In this document: positions 57,965 to 64,000 of the stretch, piece after piece
How the letters are laid out: every line of letters begins with the position of its first letter
Numbering within the stretch: position 1 is the first letter of the stretch
DNA from: Ciona savignyi
Taxonomy: Eukaryota; Chordata; Ascidiacea; Phlebobranchia; Cionidae
NCBI GenBank assembly: GCA_000149265.1
Contig: CH002047.1
Span: forward strand, 268,495 to 332,494
Direction of reading: 5' to 3'
Length of the DNA stretch: 64,000 nt
Translations under genes and position numbers: made by a program
Notes under the pieces: model-generated
Databases searched by the model: none
The model's input: only the letters and a program-made list of their open reading frames with translations
Told to the model about the DNA's origin: nothing

Positions 57965-58123
57965 ATCAAGAAGTTAGTGTTGGATGAAACAGAGCTGGGA
58001 AATGTAGCTGAATACCTGGTTCCTTGTATTCAACATATTGATGAACTTCGATTAAAGAAATGCAAACAACTGAACGATTGTATGCGGGGCTTGTGCATAG
58101 CTATCAATGATCGACCGAACAAG
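57965..58123 (+). CDS. NLR LRR-like exon B1
   Basis: Acceptor TTTTATTCTAG ends at 57964 and donor GTAAAT starts at 58124. 159 bases, 53 residues, phase 0 at both ends: IKKLVLDETELGNVAEYLVP and HIDELRLKKCKQLNDCMRGL. Same length as A1, with differences concentrated at a few solvent-type positions (LDE/LNR, PCI/LHI, RG/PD). Sequence similarity with module A starts at the polypyrimidine tract. Confidence 0.7.
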
Positions 58124-58129
58124 GTAAAT

Positions 58130-58460
58130 ATGGGGAACCATACTTCAAGTAGCTCCTTTTTTTAAACATTTTTTCTATTTTATTTTTATTCCGACACACA
58201 CATTTTTTTATATACATTTTTTATTTTTGAAGTTTTAAATAATGGATTTTAGCGTGTGTGACGTGCCACCCTGTAGTCCAGTGGAGGCATATATGTTAAA
58301 CAACACGGTACTTAATATCCAATATATACGAGAACCAAGTGAAGATCGGAAGTTACCGCACTTGAAGTGCTGGCAAATTTTATCGCATCTTTTTATACTG
58401 CTGTGGTGTTGAGTGGTTGATGTGAATAAAAGTACTTTTACCTTATGATGTTTAGTTCCA
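58130..58460. other. Module B intron, shared tail with module A
   Basis: Ends TTATGATGTTTAGTTCCATG, matching 37966-37985 in module A. Otherwise AT-rich with no gene. Confidence 0.5.
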
Positions 58461-58468
58461 TGTGTTAA

Positions 58469-59549
58469 CTCTTTCACTCCCGGCCAAATGCATTAATTCA
58501 AACATGCTGTCCCGCAGTGTTTTTTACAATTTTTAGTCATTTTCAAATTAGCACAGTTTTTCTAAAGTTTATGCTATGATTTAATATTTAGTATGGTTGG
58601 AAAGATAATTTATCCCTCTTTTAAACAAGCTGCACATCTAAAATCTACCTCTAATAAAGAATATATTATGTAAACTTTAGTGAACACCACTTTTTATGCA
58701 AAGAAAATTCTGCTCGACTTTGAAAAATTTGAGGTGCACTGACAAACGAAATACTCACTTATTATTGGAATGCCCAAATGAGATGAAAATTGGAATGTAG
58801 ATTGTCTAATAGTTTTTGTACTCAGGAAAATTCGAACTGTATTTCTATCTTTAGTAGTTTTTTTACTATTTGTAATTGAAATTTCCCTTTTTTCTGACTA
58901 TATTATGAAAACTTGAACCTAAACGCATTGAAGTTTTTAGTTTTGTAGAACTAAAATAGTAAAAAGTATAAAAAAGAACAGTGAAGGAAGTGTAAAAAGG
59001 GCATACAAAACCAAACAAACGCAAATACTATATCCAATATTCTTCAAAGCAGGGCACACCGAACTAGCTAGTCTCGCCGCCTTTTTCTTTATCGTGCGCT
59101 CAGCAGGCCCAGCTGGATTCATGCTTTGGTGAACACGAAGCATAACCGCCTGCTGCGAAAACGTCACCAACGCTCTCCTTTTTATCTCAACGGCACGAAA
59201 TTCACAGAGAATGTAAAGAAAGACTTGCTTGACAAAAAGAGCTTCTCTGCAAGTTAACACGACTCCTATTGGCTGAGTTAGTCACGTGTAAATTCGTGTA
59301 AAATCGATAGAAATAAGAGGCGAAGCCTTGAAAAAGAAAGGCTATCACTCCTCGCATTTTTAATATTTCTCCACGATAATCACAGAGAATAAAATATAGG
59401 GTTTCCTTGATCGAATGAGCCATAGCTGAGGTCTCTACCATTACGCATTGCGGAGAAATCGTTTTTTAGATTTCTATCCATTTATGGACAGACGGGATAC
59501 CATGTTTTCCCACCAACTCGCCATATATGGCGAGTTGGGAGGGAAAGAG
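58469..59549. mobile_element. piggyBac-like non-autonomous element, TTAA flanks
   Basis: TTAA at 58465-58468 and 59550-59553 flank inverted ends CTCTTTCACTCCCGGCC and GGGAGGGAAAGAG. TTAA targeting and short CTCTTT-type ends are piggyBac hallmarks. Module A (near 37983-37995) has the site without the element. The longest ORF (58937-59260, minus) has no transposase motif. Confidence 0.82.
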
Positions 59550-59694
59550 TTAATAATTCATATATACTCATGACAAAGCCATTCTTGTGATTTTATTAAA
59601 CTGCAAGTACCATGTCATATCGGGTATATTGTTCCATATAACTAACGTATGATAACTTACATTAATATGAATCACCTCCTTATCCGTGTTGCAG

Positions 59695-59847
59695 ATTGTC
59701 TTAGATATTCAATCTGAATTAGATGAGTACGCAGCAAGTTGTTTGGTCGATTGTTTGCATAAAGTCAGCCGTCTACATATTGACGAGGAGAGGATTTCCG
59801 TACAAAGTCGCATCATCTTACGTGAAGCTGTACAAAAACTTTTCTTG
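59695..59847 (+). CDS. NLR LRR-like exon B2
   Basis: Acceptor TATCCGTGTTGCAG ends at 59694 and donor GTAAGT starts at 59848. 153 bases, 51 residues, phase 0 at both ends: IVLDIQSELDEYAASCLVDC, LHKVSRLHIDEERIS and a helix to KLFL. One codon longer than A2 (GAGGAG for GAA). Upstream intron is uninterrupted where module A carries the gypsy element. Confidence 0.7.
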
Positions 59848-59946
59848 GTAAGTCTTCCTTGTACATTTTGATCGTCCAGAACGTAATCGATATTCATAGA
59901 GATATATGTAAATTGGTAACACGTATTGATGGGATGAAATGAAAAA

Positions 59947-60085
59947 TATTCATTCCTGTCGGATGTCAAATTGTGTGCATCATTCTTGTAACAACACAAT
60001 TGACATTACACGAGAACTTTCAAATTACACTGTACCCACTGTGAGGTTAGCAGGAATATTTCAGTGTGGTGTATATGACTGATCA
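59947..60085 (-). mobile_element. Old tRNA-SINE body, module B copy
   Basis: Counterpart of 44808-44918 (CATTCCTGTCGGATGTCAAA, TTTCAGTGTGGTGTATATGA). Both copies are equally decayed and equally placed, so the insertion predates the module duplication. Confidence 0.55.
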
Positions 60086-61036
60086 TTTCGTCAACAAAAT
60101 AGATTATATTTTTGTGTAATATGTAATGCTCTCCGGTATTTAAAATTATGCATAATGTCTATCCTATACAGACCTATTGTTAGGGATTTCCTTATCCAAA
60201 TCAGTTTGATTTATAATATTCCAAATTCAATAATTTCTTTAAAATGCCAAAATAATACGTACAAATGTTAAAGAAATGCACATATGTTTCATTATAATTT
60301 AATTATAATAACTGATAAGTAAAAATAAATCGTTCCTCTTTGGGCACTTAATTTCGAATTGTTAGAATCGAAAAATAATTCCAATGATTGCGATTTCGAT
60401 TGGAATTTGAAACTTGATTTTGGATGGACATTCCGACATGGTGTGGAAGCACAGTATATTGCTGTAGGTTAACACAGCATTTGGTTATATGATCATGCTG
60501 GATATTGAATGATGATCTCGTGTCTCGGATTAATCTAACCAGTTGGATCATGTAGACACACATATGAACAACTGGTGACTAAATTGTAATGAAGCTTCTT
60601 GTTTTGTGTTGGAGTTGATCCCAAATAAAAACGGAGTTTAGTCGAGTAAACTTGGTTATTTAAAATTAATATTATATTTCTAATTACAATAACATCCTTA
60701 TTAATTTGGTGTTGTTAGATAATTAACATGAGATGAGTATTGAATCAATTAAAGTTCTCCATTATTTCTTGATATTTAGTGGTTTTAAGTGTCCATCTGT
60801 TCCATACATATGGTATTGGTTTAGTTTAATTTTTTTTTTCCCTAGTAATTAAAAATGGCAAGCGAATAAAACACGTCACGGGAACAGGACAAGACGGCAA
60901 AACGAACAATCGTTAAAACACGTCATTGAAAAAAAGGATATAATTTAATAAATATAACGGACGCGACCGCCAAACCTAGGCGAAAGAACAATAATGTCCA
61001 AACAAAATTTAATTAAAACCAAACAATATAAAGCCC

Positions 61037-61200
61037 TGAAGAAAAGTGTGCGGTAAAGCGCGACAGTACTGAGGGGGAGCTGGCTTTAGGAAAAGGTGTG
61101 GCCCGAAAGCGTGGACCAGAGTGGAAAAAGAAAAAACCCCCTAAAATGAAATTCCACTAATGTCAGATGACACTATTAGTTTCAAGCACACTTACCGGGG
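61037..61200 (-). repeat. Repeat block shared with 16444-16600
   Basis: Second copy of the block with GTGTGCGGTAAAGC and GTGGCCCGAAAGCGTGGACC; see 16444-16600. It lies about 1 kb downstream of the LINE C-terminus at 62178-62370, read on the minus strand. Confidence 0.6.
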
Positions 61201-62119
61201 CATATTTACATTAAACACACAAATTGCATAACACTAATGCATTTGATACTTATTTAGAAGTGTGAAAAGGAGCACTACAGTAGTGCTCCATAGATTGTTA
61301 AAATAAATAATAAAAATGAATAAATAAATAATAAGCGATCCAAAAAAGGATGGCTAGAAAATAAAAAATACTACAGACTGCAGCAAGGATCCGATTATAT
61401 TAAAGCAAATTGATTGTGACATGTTATTTTATTATTGACTGCCATCTTCATCTGGAGATCACACCACCAACTTTCGAACAGTAAATTGAAGGATAAAGAT
61501 GCCACGAAGAGAAAACGGCCGACCTTCTCCTTGTAGAATAAATTTCGATGTCCGGATATCTGGAACAATAATGTCTTGGCAGTATGGTTGTAAAAATGCT
61601 ACAAGACAGTGAAGAAATAGAAATATAGATAGAATAGATTAAAACAGGTTATGGGACAGGGTGGTGAGCAATCAGATGGTGGAAAACCAATTTAAAAACC
61701 AAAAACAAGTAAGAAGATTGAAGTGACGCTTTAAAATACAGCTCTGTTAGGGCCGGCAAAAAACTATTTCACAGAAAAAACAAAACCAAGTGTGCGAACG
61801 GCTTACCAAGTAACAGAATACTGTTATAATGATCATTATAAATAAAACTTGTGGTTGTGTAGACAAAATTAATATTGATAACATGCACAAAAAGTTAAGA
61901 CTGTGATTTCACATGGTGATCATAATTTAAAAAGAACAAAATCTGGAAACGCGTGCATAAAAATTTATTTGGGAAATCAACATGTGAGAACAAGTGAATA
62001 AAAATGCATGTAGGTGAAAATATATGAAAAAGGATAGATAAGGAAGAGCAGAATAAGTGGGATTAATTTTGGCAAGGAGTAAATAAAATTTTAACTTACA
62101 CAAGAATTATTAAGTGTTT

Positions 62120-62166
62120 AAAAAATAAAAATAAAATAAAATAAAATAAAAAATAAAATAAAATAA
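62120..62166. repeat. AAAAT microsatellite
   Basis: Imperfect run of AAAAT units, in the LINE 3' region right after the stop codon of its last ORF (minus strand). Confidence 0.9.
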
Positions 62167-62177
62167 TATTACAGAAA

Positions 62178-62370
62178 CTAGGCAAGCGGATGAGGGTCTT
62201 CCAGGAGGTGTTGTTTAACAGCTTTGGTGAACTTTTTAAGCGATTTAATCTCACGAATGATATTCGGTAATTGTTGCCAAAACTTTGGGTCTATGTATTT
62301 TAGGGATTGTTGGGATAGGGACTTGTTACAAAAAGGAATTAAAAATTCATGGTTAGTGTATAATATTTGC
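62178..62370 (-). pseudogene. LINE reverse transcriptase C-terminal tail
   Basis: The minus-strand frame ends at TAG 62178-62180 and reads ILYTNHEFLIPFCNKSLSQQ, then YIDPKFWQQLPNIIREIKS, LKKFTKAVKQHLLEDP. The W..LP..IR....L..F...VK..LL pattern is the conserved C-terminus of CR1/L2/jockey-type LINE ORF2. Only the last 63 residues remain. Confidence 0.75.
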
Positions 62371-62975
62371 TTTTTGTTTTAATTTACTAATTAATAACCC
62401 GAGGACGAGGTAAACTGGTTTATTCCAATATATTTTTCCAATTTGTTGTATATTTCTATCACTTTCTTAATAATGTGAAGTAAATTGTCCAATCCAGCTC
62501 CAAGATCAAATTACAAAGAAAATCGCCGGTATTAATATTGAAACCAATGATGATTTTAACACAATTGAATAATTCCTTTCTGATAATATTGGGCATATCC
62601 AATGCATATTATCACCCACATTGCAAGGTTTTAATTAAATTGGATATTCCCGTTTAATGTAAGACATAATCAACAAGTATTGCACAAATGTACAATATGT
62701 TCGGTTAGAACAAGTTTTCATGTTGAATTCCGGACCTAATGCTATCAAGTGAAACAACATGTAGTCTAATATATTTGTTTATTTATTAGGTATTTCTTTT
62801 ATCAAGAATAATGAAATATGAACAGGTTGCCATAGAACCTCCACTATGTGAAATGCAAGTACAATATGTGATGAAATAGCTGTATTATATGGGCCGAAGT
62901 TTAATAGTAATTTAGAGACATTATCTATATATATGCTTCTATCATGTTTATAACTTTAATATTGCATTTCCTTAG

Positions 62976-63101
62976 GACTTGGTTGTAGTTAGTAGATGGG
63001 GGTCTAACCTGGATGCAGCTAAATGGGCAACGTCATGGAAAGTGTATCCTAGTGATCATCCTGAAGATGTGAAGAGAATCCTACAAATGCAACCCGGGAA
63101 G
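62976..63101 (+). CDS. NLR exon B3
   Basis: Acceptor TTGCATTTCCTTAG ends at 62975. Phase 0; 42 residues starting DLVVVSRWGSNLDAAKWATS and ending MQPGK, with candidate donor GTTAGG at 63102. If unspliced the frame stays open to TGA 63180-63182, adding RIKCGFGMNFMPIYIVFNKW and six more residues. Similarity to A3 is high (about 35 of 42 residues). No family recognised; a conserved Trp-rich cap following LRRs is a guess. Confidence 0.6.
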
Positions 63102-63104
63102 GTT

Positions 63105-64000
63105 AGGATAAAATGTGGTTTTGGAATGAATTTTATGCCGATTTATATTGTGTTCAACAAGTGGTGTATTGTGATGGGGTGATAGGATGATGTCTTTAAA
63201 TATTTGGGTTTGTAATAGAATGTTTCATTGTTAATTGTGGTATTTAGTGAGGTTTATAACATACACTCACAAGCAAGCAAGTTGGATGCTCTAAATATAC
63301 CTCCTAAGTTTAAAGTATCGATAGAGTAAAAACAAACTAAATATTATATGTAGAATAAAGCCAGTGTTGGTAAACAATAGTAGCATTGTAGCAGTATGGA
63401 CATTTTAAGGACAAATTGAGGACACAATGTTGCAAATATTGAAAGAATGGTTTTAGTTGTTGCGTGTGAATGACCTCATCATCCCATCACTAGGTTCAAT
63501 CACCAGAATTATCGGTTTAAAAATATGAATCATAGGATTTATTCAAGAGGTTTAGGTTAGCAGTTTATTAGTTTTCACATTCACCATGTGCAGTGGTTTA
63601 ACCACAGAATACATAACATAATTGCACAGTTTCAATGAGTTATTTTTATACATGGTGTGTTTACAAAATAAAAAAAATGGCAGTTTTGGCTTAAACAAAT
63701 TATGTATATGGTAGAATATTAAAACTACTTACCTTGCAGTAAGTTTACGAGTGCACAGTGTCAGTTAAACTAACTTCGTAATTAAACGAAAACACTGAAC
63801 CATGCTTTTGTTGTTGGGTGATATCCCCATTAGCTTACGTCATACCCCACACCTGGTGTCAGTATATAATTTTTGATCTATATATATTAAATGACTAGAA
63901 ATACCAATTGTTAGGGGGACATTGGGGAGTCAAATAACTTTAATATATTGCCTCCCAAGTAACTGGCTAACGATTGTGTATTAGCAGTCGGTAGCATTTA
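63105..64000. other. Module B downstream sequence, no gene seen
   Basis: 63145-63810 aligns with 47110-47669. From GTTGTTGGGTG (63820) onward the text is unique and marks the empty side of the gypsy 2 insertion point in module A. No further exon recognised before the window ends. Confidence 0.5.

Larger units (their letters stand above)
60829..62372 (-). mobile_element. 5'-truncated LINE 3' end
   Basis: A run of T at 60829-60838 looks like the poly(A) end of a minus-strand element. Near the other edge, 62178-62370 encodes a LINE C-terminus. Module A has no counterpart. The 3' UTR contains the block shared with 16444-16600. Possible target duplication (TTTAATTT at both edges) is weak. An internal AAAAT microsatellite is at 62120-62166. 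Confidence 0.6.

Overview
This looks like a eukaryotic, AT-rich, intron-bearing window from an invertebrate deuterostome. A tunicate close to Ciona is my best guess, from the NLR-type innate immune gene, short coding exons with GTAAGT-type donors, the Ty3/gypsy, BEL/Pao, L1-like and tRNA-SINE repertoire, and low GC. That assignment is inference; no species marker was checked. There is one 100-base assembly gap (15655-15754).

The only host gene I can support is a plus-strand NLR-type receptor scattered over about 48 kb. Exons were read directly from splice signals and reading phase: a start exon (ATG 15248, MGNKISKL, a myristoylation-type N-terminus); a large repeat exon (18736-19681) encoding 29 tandem nonapeptides; a NACHT exon (26234-27989) with Walker A, Walker B and sensor motifs but two apparent one-base frame breaks; and two paralogous three-exon LRR-like modules, A (35291-35449, 44527-44676, 46676-46801) and B (57965-58123, 59695-59847, 62976-63101). 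Splice phases agree along the whole chain: 0 from start exon to repeat exon, 1 from repeat exon to NACHT exon, 0 for all later exons. The modules can therefore be duplicated without breaking frame. Whether all pieces belong to one transcript is inference.

Regions: 1-1380 is a 31-bp minisatellite. 1.4-3.4 kb is mostly unique, with one candidate exon. 3.4-12.6 kb is a mosaic of tandemly and invertedly duplicated repeats plus two tRNA-derived SINE families. 12.6-26.2 kb holds the NLR 5' exons and repeat-filled introns, including an antisense 3' end of a gypsy element. 28-35 kb holds hAT MITEs, a 26-bp minisatellite, SINEs and a BEL/Pao relic. 35-47.7 kb is module A, invaded by a full-length but decayed gypsy element (38116-44505, ACCT target duplication), a hAT element and a SINE. 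47.7-57.6 kb is a second gypsy element carrying at least five nested insertions. 57.9-63.8 kb is module B, carrying a piggyBac-like element and a LINE tail.

Modules A and B act as empty sites for each other's insertions, so they give a relative clock: an old SINE is in both, the gypsy, hAT and SINE are in A only, and the piggyBac-like element is in B only. The innermost LINE of the nested stack still has a long uninterrupted ORF, as expected if it is youngest.
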